Below, piece after piece: positions 36,736 to 45,782 of a stretch of 49,801 nt of DNA; position 1 is the first letter of the stretch; each line of letters opens with the position of its first letter. Source of the DNA: Flavobacteriaceae bacterium (GTDB taxonomy: Bacteria > Bacteroidota > Bacteroidia > Flavobacteriales > Flavobacteriaceae); contig JABAYY010000093.1 in the NCBI GenBank assembly GCA_018608765.1, positions 1 through 49,801 on the forward strand, in the 5' to 3' direction. The notes beneath the pieces are model-generated. The model ran no database searches, was not told the origin of the DNA, and was given only the letters and a program-made list of their open reading frames with translations. Position numbers and translations under genes: made by a program.

Positions 36736-39567
36736 ATGAGCAAGTTTGATGAATTTATTGAAGTAAAAGGTGCCAGAGTACACAATTTAAAAAACATTGA
36801 TGTAAAGATTCCTCGGGATCAATTGGTTGTAATTACAGGACTTTCGGGAAGCGGGAAATCTTCTCTGGCATTTGATACAATTTATGCGGAAGGACAACGG
36901 CGTTATATTGAAACATTCTCAGCCTATGCACGTCAATTTTTAGGGAGTTTGGAACGTCCAGATGTAGATAAAATTGATGGACTTTCACCTGTCATTGCGA
37001 TTGAACAAAAAACAACCAGTAAGTCCCCCCGATCTACTGTTGGAACCATCACTGAGATTTATGACTTTTTAAGGTTATTATTTGCAAGAGGAGCCGATGC
37101 TTACAGCTATAATACTAATGAAAAAATGGTAAGCTATAACGATTCACAAATCAAAGACCTGATTTTAGAATCCTTTATTGGACAACGTATTTCTATTCTA
37201 TCTCCTGTAATACGTTCTCGAAAAGGGCATTACAGAGAATTGTTTGAACAGATCGCAAAGCAAGGTTTTGTAAAAGTTAGAACCGATGGAGTGATTGTCG
37301 ATATTTCAAAAGGCATGATGCTCGATCGTTACAAAATGCACGATATTGAAATTGTAATCGACCGTCTTAAAATTGATGAATCAACACAATCCAAAAGTCG
37401 ATTGATTGAGAGCATCAATACAGCGATGTATCATGGCGAAAATGTGTTGATGGTCATAGATGAAAACACCAAGGAGGTACGTTATTTTAGTCGTGATTTG
37501 ATGTGTCCTACTTCAGGAATATCGTATCCAAACCCAGAACCTAACAACTTCTCCTTCAATTCTCCAAAGGGAGCTTGTCAAGAATGTAGTGGTATTGGGA
37601 CCTTGTACAAAGTGAATGCAACAAAAATCATTCCTGACACGAGCCTGTCCATAAAAAATGGAGGTCTCGCACCTCAAGGCCCCCAGAAAGAATCTTGGAT
37701 GTTCAGACAATTAGAATTGATAGGACGACGCTTCAATTTTAAGCTTTCAGATCCGATATCAAGTATTCCAAAGGAAGCCTTAAACATTATCATATATGGG
37801 GGTAAAGATGATTTTTCAGTGGATAGTAAATCCTTAGGCGTTTCACGAAATTATAATATTAATTTTGAAGGCATCGCTAATTTCATAGAAAGTCAATACA
37901 AGAATGCTGATTCTACTTCTATACAACGCTGGGCAAAAAGCTATATGGACAATGTGAAATGTCCAAGTTGTGAAGGCTCTCGCCTTAAAAAAGAATCTTT
38001 ATACTTCAAAATTAATTCTAAAAACATAGCTGAACTTTCAGAAATGGATGTCGTGGATTTAGCAGATTGGTTTAAAGAATTACCAAATCATCTTTCTAAA
38101 AATCAGGAAATCATTTCAAAGGAAATTTTAAAAGAGATTTCGACACGCTTGCAATTTCTTTTAGATGTTGGCTTGGATTATTTATCGATTAATCGAAGTT
38201 CCAAATCACTTTCTGGTGGCGAAGCACAACGGATTCGACTGGCCACTCAAATAGGGTCGCAACTGGTTGGTGTCTTGTATATTTTGGATGAACCAAGCAT
38301 TGGTTTACATCAGCGAGATAATGAAAAACTAATCAGATCTTTAATTGCCTTAAGAGATGTAGGGAATTCCGTGATTGTGGTTGAACACGATAAAGATATG
38401 ATTGAACAAGCTGATCATGTCATTGATATTGGTCCCAAAGCTGGCAAGCATGGTGGTGAAATTATTAGTCAAGGAACTCCAAAAGATATTTTGAATAGTG
38501 GTACCATGACTGCGGATTATTTAAGTGGAATCAAAGAAATTGAAGTTCCTAAAAAACGTCGCGAGGGAAATGGAAAAATTTTGGAACTCAAAGGGTGTAC
38601 AGGAAATAATCTAAAAAATGTTTCTATAAAACTACCTTTAGGTAAAATGATAGGAATTACAGGGGTCTCTGGAAGTGGTAAATCGACTTTAATAAATCAT
38701 ACCCTCTACCCTATCTTAAACAATTATTATTTTAATGGAGTCATGGAGCCAATGCCCTATAAGTCTATTAAAGGGTTAGAGCATTTAGATAAAGTGATCG
38801 ATATCAATCAATCGCCTATAGGTAGAACGCCACGAAGTAATCCTGCAACATATACAGGGGTTTTTGGAGAAATTAGAGCCTTATTCGCTAAAATTCCCGA
38901 AGCTATGATTCGTGGATATAAATTAGGTCGCTTTAGTTTTAATGTGGTTGGAGGTCGCTGTGAAACTTGTAAAGGGGGCGGTTTGAGAGTCATTGAAATG
39001 AATTTTTTACCCGATGTGTATGTAGAATGTGAATCCTGTCAAGGGAAACGGTTTAATAGAGAGACTTTAGAAATTAGATATAAAGGGAAATCCATCAGTG
39101 ATGTTTTAAATATGACCATTAATGAAGCCGTTGATTTTTTTGAGTTGATTCCAAAAATTCACCGAAAGTTAAAAACTATTAAAGAAGTTGGGTTGGGATA
39201 TATCACCTTAGGACAACAAAGCACTACACTTTCTGGTGGAGAGGCTCAACGAATTAAATTAGCAACGGAACTGAGCAAACGTGATACTGGAAACACTATT
39301 TACATTTTAGATGAACCAACTACTGGGCTTCATTTTGAAGATATTCGTGTGTTGATGGATGTACTTAATACGTTAGTAAATAAAGGCAATACTGTAATTA
39401 TTATTGAACACAATTTAGATGTAATTAAAACCGTTGACCATATAATAGACATTGGTCCTGAGGGTGGTAAAGGTGGTGGTCAAGTTTTAGTAAAGGGAAC
39501 CCCAGAGGTTGTTATCAAAAACAAATCAAGCCATACTGCTAGGTTTTTAAAAAAAGAATTACATTAG
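36736..39567 (+). CDS. uvrA: Excinuclease ABC subunit UvrA
   Basis: 943 residues with two ABC ATPase halves. First Walker A GLSGSGKSS (about 34-42), then zinc-binding pairs (CPTSG, CQECSGIGTL, CPSCEG), first signature LSGGEAQRIRLATQIGS and Walker B ILDEPSIGLHQRD. Second half: GVSGSGKSTL, CETCKGGGLRVIEM with CESCQGKR, LSGGEAQRIKLATEL and ILDEPTTGLHFED. Damage recognition for nucleotide excision repair. In the same run as pcrA. Confidence 0.98.
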   Translation: MSKFDEFIEVKGARVHNLKNIDVKIPRDQLVVITGLSGSGKSSLAFDTIYAEGQRRYIETFSAYARQFLGSLERPDVDKIDGLSPVIAIEQKTTSKSPRSTVGTITEIYDFLRLLFARGADAYSYNTNEKMVSYNDSQIKDLILESFIGQRISILSPVIRSRKGHYRELFEQIAKQGFVKVRTDGVIVDISKGMMLDRYKMHDIEIVIDRLKIDESTQSKSRLIESINTAMYHGENVLMVIDENTKEVRYFSRDLMCPTSGISYPNPEPNNFSFNSPKGACQECSGIGTLYKVNATKIIPDTSLSIKNGGLAPQGPQKESWMFRQLELIGRRFNFKLSDPISSIPKEALNIIIYGGKDDFSVDSKSLGVSRNYNINFEGIANFIESQYKNADSTSIQRWAKSYMDNVKCPSCEGSRLKKESLYFKINSKNIAELSEMDVVDLADWFKELPNHLSKNQEIISKEILKEISTRLQFLLDVGLDYLSINRSSKSLSGGEAQRIRLATQIGSQLVGVLYILDEPSIGLHQRDNEKLIRSLIALRDVGNSVIVVEHDKDMIEQADHVIDIGPKAGKHGGEIISQGTPKDILNSGTMTADYLSGIKEIEVPKKRREGNGKILELKGCTGNNLKNVSIKLPLGKMIGITGVSGSGKSTLINHTLYPILNNYYFNGVMEPMPYKSIKGLEHLDKVIDINQSPIGRTPRSNPATYTGVFGEIRALFAKIPEAMIRGYKLGRFSFNVVGGRCETCKGGGLRVIEMNFLPDVYVECESCQGKRFNRETLEIRYKGKSISDVLNMTINEAVDFFELIPKIHRKLKTIKEVGLGYITLGQQSTTLSGGEAQRIKLATELSKRDTGNTIYILDEPTTGLHFEDIRVLMDVLNTLVNKGNTVIIIEHNLDVIKTVDHIIDIGPEGGKGGGQVLVKGTPEVVIKNKSSHTARFLKKELH

Positions 39568-39589
39568 TAGGCATTAATAAAAATAAAAT

Positions 39590-40279
39590 ATGACACCAGA
39601 ACAGAAACATAAAGGATGGAATGAGATTAAAACAAATGACTCTTGGGCGATTTTTAAAATCATGGGAGAATTTGTGAATGGATTTGAGAAGATGAGTAAA
39701 ATCGGTCCTTGTGTCTCCATTTTTGGTTCTGCACGAACTCCAACAGAAGATACTTATTATAAATTATCTAGTGAAGTCGCCACAGCTATTGTTGAAGCTG
39801 GGTATGGAGTCATAACGGGGGGTGGTCCTGGTATTATGGAAGCAGGTAATAAAGGAGCTCATTTGGCTGGCGGTACTTCTGTGGGTCTTAATATTGAACT
39901 CCCATTTGAACAACATAACAATCCTTATATTGATCGTGATAAGAGTCTTGATTTTGACTATTTTTTCGTTAGAAAAGTCATGTTTGTCAAATATTCTCAA
40001 GGAATTGTAGTGATGCCTGGTGGGTTCGGAACACTTGATGAATTGTTTGAAGCCATTACATTAATTCAAACAAAAAAAATTGAAAAATTTCCTGTTATTC
40101 TTGTAGGATCAACTTTTTGGAGTGGGTTACTAGAATGGATCAAAGCAACCTTATTAGAACGTTTTAAAACCATCAGCGCCAAAGACCTAGACTTAATACA
40201 CGTTGTTGATACTTCTGATGAAGTCATAGCAATTCTAAATGATTTTTATAACGAATATCAATTAAGCCCTAATTTTTAA
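39590..40279 (+). CDS. LOG family protein (TIGR00730)
   Basis: 229 residues. Contains GPCVSIFGSARTP, GYGVITGGGPGIMEAGNKGAHLAGG and the active-site PGGFGTLDELFE (PGGxGTxxE), so it is a Rossmann nucleotide 5'-monophosphate phosphoribohydrolase of the Lonely Guy family. In bacteria these hydrolyse purine nucleotides or cytokinin ribotides; the natural substrate here is unknown. It lies 22 nt after uvrA. Confidence 0.93.
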   Translation: MTPEQKHKGWNEIKTNDSWAIFKIMGEFVNGFEKMSKIGPCVSIFGSARTPTEDTYYKLSSEVATAIVEAGYGVITGGGPGIMEAGNKGAHLAGGTSVGLNIELPFEQHNNPYIDRDKSLDFDYFFVRKVMFVKYSQGIVVMPGGFGTLDELFEAITLIQTKKIEKFPVILVGSTFWSGLLEWIKATLLERFKTISAKDLDLIHVVDTSDEVIAILNDFYNEYQLSPNF

Positions 40280-40296
40280 TATTTCAAAACTAAATT

Positions 40297-43143
40297 TTGA
40301 CTCTAAGAACGTTATTAAAGCCCCTACTAACGCTTGTTTTATATATAAGTGTATCATCCGTACATGGACAGCACTCTATGCAAATAGAGAGTGTTTTAGA
40401 TGTAGAGACAAATACAATAACTATAAAACAACGAATTGACTATCATAATACATCCAAAGATCGTTTAAAGGAATTGTATTTTAATGATTGGACTTCAAGT
40501 TATAGCAGTCCAACTACTCCTCTTGCTAATCGTTTTGTAGAAGAATTTAATAATGCCTTGTTGGATGTAAAACCAATCGATCGTGGTCTTACAAAAATTA
40601 CTGCTGTTAAAAACACTCTTGGAAATTCTATAGATTATAAGTACTTAGAAAATCATCCAGATATTTTTAAAGTAACACTAGAAAATGAATTATTACCAAA
40701 CACGTCTACCTCTCTATATTTTGAATACACTCTACAGATTCAAAACGATCGATTTACAGATTATGGAGTTACAAAGGATGGAGGTTTTAACTTAAAACAT
40801 TGGTACTTCTCACCTGCAGTTTATGAAAATTCAGAATGGAAATTGTACAGTAATAAGAATATTCAGGATTATTACACCCCACAGTCAAGTATTGTCCTAA
40901 GCATAGTCGTACCTGATCTATATGATGTTGCTTCTGAGTTAAGTCTAACATCAATACAATCAAATCAAAAAACAAATATTTATAATTTTTCGGCAGCACA
41001 ATGCACAGACAGTCGTTTATACATTTCCAAAACTCCTTATGTTAGATTCAATGTTCAGAACCTAAATGTTATTACGGAAAGTAAAAAAAATAACATAACA
41101 GCTTTAGAGCAAATAGATCTATTTAAAAAAGTTGTTGGGTTTTTAGATTCAAAACTTGCGGCCTATCCCCAAGAAAATCTATTGGTTACAAATACAGACT
41201 TGAACAAATATCCCATTTACGGCTTAAATATTATCCCTGATTTTTTAGCACCCTTTTCTAAAAAATTCAAATACGAATTAAATTTACTAAAAAACTTAAC
41301 AAGGCTATATTTAAAACAACATTTAGTAATAAACCCTAGAGAAGAGTATTGGTTACAAGCAGGTTTTGAGAATTTCATATTAATGAAATATGTTGAAGAA
41401 TTTTATAAAGATGAATCGTTAATTGGAAAACTATCCAATGTTTGGGGGGTCAAATCTTATAACTTAGCAAAACTGAAGTTTAATGATCAGTATCCTTTGA
41501 CCTATTTACACATGTTACGAACGGGTCGGGATCAAGCATTAAATACTCCGAAAGACGAGCTTTTAAAATTTAATACCAACTTATCCAGTAAATATAAAGC
41601 ATCACTAGGCCTTATATATCTCGAAGATATCATTGAGGACTCAACGGTTGAAGATTGGATAAAAGAGCTTGTAAATGCTCCTAAAAAGGAACTTCTCACT
41701 ACAGAACGTTTTAAAACTTATTTGAAAACAAAAACCACAAATGATATCGATTGGTTTTTTGATTCTTACCTAACCAATGCTAAACAAATAGATTATAAAA
41801 TCACTGATCTAAAAACAAACAAAGATTCAATCTATTTTACTGTAAAAAACAAAAAAAGTGGGCAAAGACCAATTTCACTTTTTATGCTCAAAGATGGGAA
41901 GGTTATCTCCAAACAATGGCTCTCTGGAATTGGGGCTAAAAAACAATTTGTCGTCCCAAACCTCCAAGCGGATAAATTGGTGCTAAACTATGACAAGAAA
42001 GTTCCTGAATTTGATTTAAGGAACAATTGGAAATCAGTTTCAGGTAATTCTTTGTTTAATAAACCATTACAAGTTCGATTCTTTAAAGACGTAGAGTCCC
42101 CGCACGATAACCAATTGTATTTTTTACCTATCGTAGAATTTAGAAATATATATGATGGACTCAATTTAGGAATTAACATCAACAACAAAGGGGTCTTAAA
42201 CAAACCTTTTCTATTTGGAATTACACCTATATACAGTGTAAATTCAAATGCTCTCACAGGGTTTGCAAAGGTCATATACAACACCTATTTTGAAGACCAA
42301 AACTTATATAACATCAATTTCGGAATGGCCGTTACGCACTCCAGTTTTGCTGAAGATGCATTTGTAACAAAGACAGTTCCCTATGTTAATTTTAATTTTA
42401 GAGATGCAACAAACTTACGATCAAACGAATTAAAAAGTCTGAGTTTTAGATATGTAGATATCTCAAAAGATTTTGTAGAAGTTGAAGATGATGAAGCCGT
42501 AGCCCCTCCTTATAAAGTGTTTAACATTAGATATGTCGATGGTTATAATGGATTTAAAAAATATCATAATTTGTTTTTAGATGCTCAATTTTCAGACCAG
42601 TTTGGTAAATTATCTTTAAACTACGAAATTAGGAGACGCTCCAATAAAAATCAATTTTATAACGTAAGATTATATGCCGGAGCCTTTTTGTATTCAAAAA
42701 TGCCAAAAGGAGAACAAAATTTCGATTTTGCTTTGGATCGCCCAACCGATTATTTATTTGATTACAATTATTTAGGACAATTTGAATCTACAGGAATTTT
42801 CAGTCAGCAACTCATTATTGCTGAAGGAGGATTCAAATCAAAACTTGATACCGCATTTGCTAATCAATGGTTAACCTCCATAAATGCCAGTGCTTCAATT
42901 TGGAAATATGTCCAAGTTTATGGCGACGTTGGATTGATAAAAAATAAAGGAATAAAACCACTATTTGTTTATGATGCCGGAATCCGACTTAATCTTATTA
43001 CAGATTACTTTGAAATATTTTTCCCATTCTACTCAAACTTGGGCTGGGAAATTAATCAACCTCAATACAGTCAAAAAATTCGATTTGTATTTACTGCAGA
43101 ACCCAAAGCACTTTTGGGATTGTTCCGAAGAGAATGGTTTTAA
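40297..43143 (+). CDS. Catalytically degenerate M1-peptidase-like protein with C-terminal outer-membrane barrel
   Basis: 948 residues from a TTG start 17 nt after the LOG gene, giving a signal peptide (LLKPLLTLVLYISVSSVHGQ). Residues 25-270 form the M1-type N-terminal beta domain (SMQIESVLDVETNTITIKQRIDY, LYFEYTLQIQN). About 275-510 have the M1 gluzincin layout: WLQAGFENFILMKYVEEFY in place of WLNEGFAxY, and DIDWFFDSYL near the end. Neither HExxH nor the downstream Glu is present. By spacing, residues 332-336 read KNLTR and position 355 is Ala. From about 590 to the end, amphipathic strands finish in a terminal Phe (RREWF), as in outer-membrane barrels. It is probably a non-catalytic outer-membrane protein. 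Confidence 0.8.
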   Translation: MTLRTLLKPLLTLVLYISVSSVHGQHSMQIESVLDVETNTITIKQRIDYHNTSKDRLKELYFNDWTSSYSSPTTPLANRFVEEFNNALLDVKPIDRGLTKITAVKNTLGNSIDYKYLENHPDIFKVTLENELLPNTSTSLYFEYTLQIQNDRFTDYGVTKDGGFNLKHWYFSPAVYENSEWKLYSNKNIQDYYTPQSSIVLSIVVPDLYDVASELSLTSIQSNQKTNIYNFSAAQCTDSRLYISKTPYVRFNVQNLNVITESKKNNITALEQIDLFKKVVGFLDSKLAAYPQENLLVTNTDLNKYPIYGLNIIPDFLAPFSKKFKYELNLLKNLTRLYLKQHLVINPREEYWLQAGFENFILMKYVEEFYKDESLIGKLSNVWGVKSYNLAKLKFNDQYPLTYLHMLRTGRDQALNTPKDELLKFNTNLSSKYKASLGLIYLEDIIEDSTVEDWIKELVNAPKKELLTTERFKTYLKTKTTNDIDWFFDSYLTNAKQIDYKITDLKTNKDSIYFTVKNKKSGQRPISLFMLKDGKVISKQWLSGIGAKKQFVVPNLQADKLVLNYDKKVPEFDLRNNWKSVSGNSLFNKPLQVRFFKDVESPHDNQLYFLPIVEFRNIYDGLNLGININNKGVLNKPFLFGITPIYSVNSNALTGFAKVIYNTYFEDQNLYNINFGMAVTHSSFAEDAFVTKTVPYVNFNFRDATNLRSNELKSLSFRYVDISKDFVEVEDDEAVAPPYKVFNIRYVDGYNGFKKYHNLFLDAQFSDQFGKLSLNYEIRRRSNKNQFYNVRLYAGAFLYSKMPKGEQNFDFALDRPTDYLFDYNYLGQFESTGIFSQQLIIAEGGFKSKLDTAFANQWLTSINASASIWKYVQVYGDVGLIKNKGIKPLFVYDAGIRLNLITDYFEIFFPFYSNLGWEINQPQYSQKIRFVFTAEPKALLGLFRREWF

Positions 43144-43221
43144 TTCTTAACCACTCCTATCACTTTGAATTGTTTAATAAATTTCACAGAAAGTGTATCC
43201 GGTAATTATCAGTGCAAAGCA

Positions 43222-43252
43222 TTGGACATAGACTCTAAATATTTTATATTTG
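43222..43252 (+). promoter_or_regulatory. Promoter of the E1 dehydrogenase gene
   Basis: TTG at 43222-43224, a 20-nt spacer, and TATATTTG at 43245-43252. A full consensus match, 24 nt before the ATG at 43276. Confidence 0.75.
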
Positions 43253-43275
43253 CAGCTCACTAGAATTCGCTAAGA

Positions 43276-45687
43276 ATGCAGACCAAAAATGACCTTACTA
43301 AAGACATAACATTTGAGGACTTCAAAAATGAAGTGTTAAATGACTATACAATAGCGGTCACTAGTAGAGAGTGTAGCCTTCTTGGACGACGTGAAGTTTT
43401 AACAGGAAAAGCAAAATTCGGAATTTTTGGTGATGGAAAAGAACTTCCACAATTGGCTTGGGCAAAAGCGTTTCAGAATGGTGATTTTAGATCTGGGTAT
43501 TACAGAGATCAAACCTTTATGCTGGCAATTGGCAAGCTCACTATTGAACAATTTTTTGCAGGACTTTACGGAACTACCGATATCCACCAAGACCCTATGA
43601 GTGCTGGAAGGCAAATGGGCGGACATTTCACAACCCATTCTTTAGATGAAAATTTTGAATGGAAAAATTTAACACAACAGAAAAACTCAAGTTCTGACAT
43701 CTCTCCTACTGGAGCTCAAATGCCCCGTTTGTTAGGATTGGCACAAGCATCCAAAGTCTATCGAAATCTTAAAGACATCAATTCTGAAAAGTTTTCAAAG
43801 TCAGGAAATGAAGTCGCTTGGGGAACAATTGGAAATGCGAGTACGAGTGAAGGTGTGTTTTTCGAAACTATAAATGCAGCAGGCGTACTTCAAGTCCCAA
43901 TGGTAATAAGCGTCTGGGATGATGAATATGGCATTTCAGTCCATGCTAGACATCAAACAACAAAAGAGAATATTTCTGAAATTTTAAAAGGATTTCAAAG
44001 AGATTCAGTTCATAAAGGTTACGAAATTTTAAAGGTTAAAGGATGGGATTATGTAGAACTCATAAACACTTATCAAAAGGCCAGTCAACTGTCTAGAACA
44101 AAACACATCCCTGTTTTAATTCACGTAAATGAACTGACACAACCTCAAGGTCACTCAACTTCGGGGTCACATGAAAGGTATAAAAATGAAGAGCGTTTAA
44201 ACTGGGAAAAATCAAATGATTGTAATTTAAAGTTTAGAGATTGGATCATCTCGAATGATATTGCTACTGAAGAAGAAATTACGAAAATTGATCGCAGTGC
44301 AAAGAAGAATGTCAGGGAAGGAAAACAAAAAGCTTGGAAAGAATTTTCTAAGCCTTTAGAAGATGAAAAACAAGATGCTTTAAAACTTATGAAGTCTGCA
44401 GCAGTAACAGCATCGCAAAGAGTCTTTATTCATAAGAAAATTAGCCAATTAGAACTTATTCATGATCCTTTAAGAAAAGATATTATAAGTACTGCACGTC
44501 ATATTCTAAAACACTTAATTCACGAAAATACTCCCGAAAAAAATGAATTAGTGCATTGGGTGAATGCCTATTTTGAGAAAATTCAACCCAAATACAGCTC
44601 ACTACTGTACAGTGAATCAACTTCTCGAGCCACCAATATTACAGAAGTACTTCCTGTTTTTGATGAAACATCTAAACTCGTAGATGGACGTTTAATCTTA
44701 CGCGATAATTTTGATAAAATTTTAAGTAAACATCCTGAAGTCTTAATTTTTGGAGAAGATACAGGAACGATAGGAGATGTCAATCAAGGACTTGAAGGCT
44801 TACAAGAGAAATATGGTGAAATGAGAGTTTCCGATACAGGAATTCGAGAAGCCACTATTATAGGACAAGGAATTGGAATGGCATTGCGAGGCTTAAGACC
44901 CATCGCTGAAATCCAATATCTTGATTATATGGTCTATGCACTTCAAATAATCAGTGACGATTTGTCAACCTTGCATTACCGTACGTTTGGAAAACAAAAA
45001 GCACCCTTAATTATTCGGACGCGCGGACACCGCTTAGAAGGTATATGGCATTCTGGATCTCAATTAGGTGGAATTCTAAACTTAATTAGAGGGGTTTTCG
45101 TACTAGTTCCAAGAAACATGACCAAAGCTGCAGGTTTTTATAATACACTCTTAGAGAGTGATCAGCCAGCTATGGTAGTTGAATGTTTAAATGGATACCG
45201 CTTAAAAGAAAAAGAACCATCAAACTTGGGTGAATTCAGAACAGCTGTTGGAATTGTCGAAACAATCAAAAAGGGATCAGATCTAACCATAGTGTCTTAT
45301 GGTTCTACCTTGCGCATTGTTGAACAAGCCGCAAAAGAACTGTTGGAAGTAGATATTGAAGTTGAGATTATTGACATTCAATCACTCATTCCCTTTGATC
45401 TTCAAAAAGATATTTCAAAAAGTGTTGAAAAAACAAACCGTCTTCTTATCGTCGACGAAGACGTTCCTGGGGGAGCTTCCGCTTATATTCTCAATCAAAT
45501 CTTAGAGCATCAAAATGTATATCAAAATTTAGATAGCAGACCTGAAGTGCTCACCGCTAAAGAACACCGTCCCGCATACGGAACTGATGGTGATTACTTT
45601 AGTAAACCATCGGCAGATGATGTATTTGAAAAAGTTTATAATATGTTTCATGAAGTAGATCCTTCCTCCTTCCCTAAATTAAGATAA
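43276..45687 (+). CDS. Fused alpha/beta 2-oxoacid dehydrogenase E1
   Basis: 803 residues. The alpha half has the TPP motif region GNEVAWGTIGNASTSEGVFFETINAAG and ISPTGAQMPRLLGLAQA. The beta half begins near residue 470 with HPEVLIFGEDTGTIGDVNQGLEGLQEKYG, then VSDTGIREATIIGQGIGMAL and IRTRGHRLEGIWHSGSQLG, the transketolase-like parts. It decarboxylates a branched-chain 2-oxoacid or pyruvate using TPP and passes the acyl group to a lipoyl E2; no E2 or E3 gene is adjacent. The branched-chain substrate is likely but not proven. Transcribed from its own promoter. Confidence 0.92.
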   Translation: MQTKNDLTKDITFEDFKNEVLNDYTIAVTSRECSLLGRREVLTGKAKFGIFGDGKELPQLAWAKAFQNGDFRSGYYRDQTFMLAIGKLTIEQFFAGLYGTTDIHQDPMSAGRQMGGHFTTHSLDENFEWKNLTQQKNSSSDISPTGAQMPRLLGLAQASKVYRNLKDINSEKFSKSGNEVAWGTIGNASTSEGVFFETINAAGVLQVPMVISVWDDEYGISVHARHQTTKENISEILKGFQRDSVHKGYEILKVKGWDYVELINTYQKASQLSRTKHIPVLIHVNELTQPQGHSTSGSHERYKNEERLNWEKSNDCNLKFRDWIISNDIATEEEITKIDRSAKKNVREGKQKAWKEFSKPLEDEKQDALKLMKSAAVTASQRVFIHKKISQLELIHDPLRKDIISTARHILKHLIHENTPEKNELVHWVNAYFEKIQPKYSSLLYSESTSRATNITEVLPVFDETSKLVDGRLILRDNFDKILSKHPEVLIFGEDTGTIGDVNQGLEGLQEKYGEMRVSDTGIREATIIGQGIGMALRGLRPIAEIQYLDYMVYALQIISDDLSTLHYRTFGKQKAPLIIRTRGHRLEGIWHSGSQLGGILNLIRGVFVLVPRNMTKAAGFYNTLLESDQPAMVVECLNGYRLKEKEPSNLGEFRTAVGIVETIKKGSDLTIVSYGSTLRIVEQAAKELLEVDIEVEIIDIQSLIPFDLQKDISKSVEKTNRLLIVDEDVPGGASAYILNQILEHQNVYQNLDSRPEVLTAKEHRPAYGTDGDYFSKPSADDVFEKVYNMFHEVDPSSFPKLR

Positions 45688-45782
45688 TTTAGATTACTTC
45701 ATTGGATTTGAATTCATCTTTGATTTGCAAATCTTCCACTAAAATCGTAACATTACGGTAAAAAATATTGAACTACTGTCCT

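Noticed and set aside
45722-45733. 12-bp palindrome GATTTGCAAATC before nhaC as an operator
   Set aside because: Short AT-rich palindromes are frequent in this base composition, and no second copy or regulator gene is nearby.
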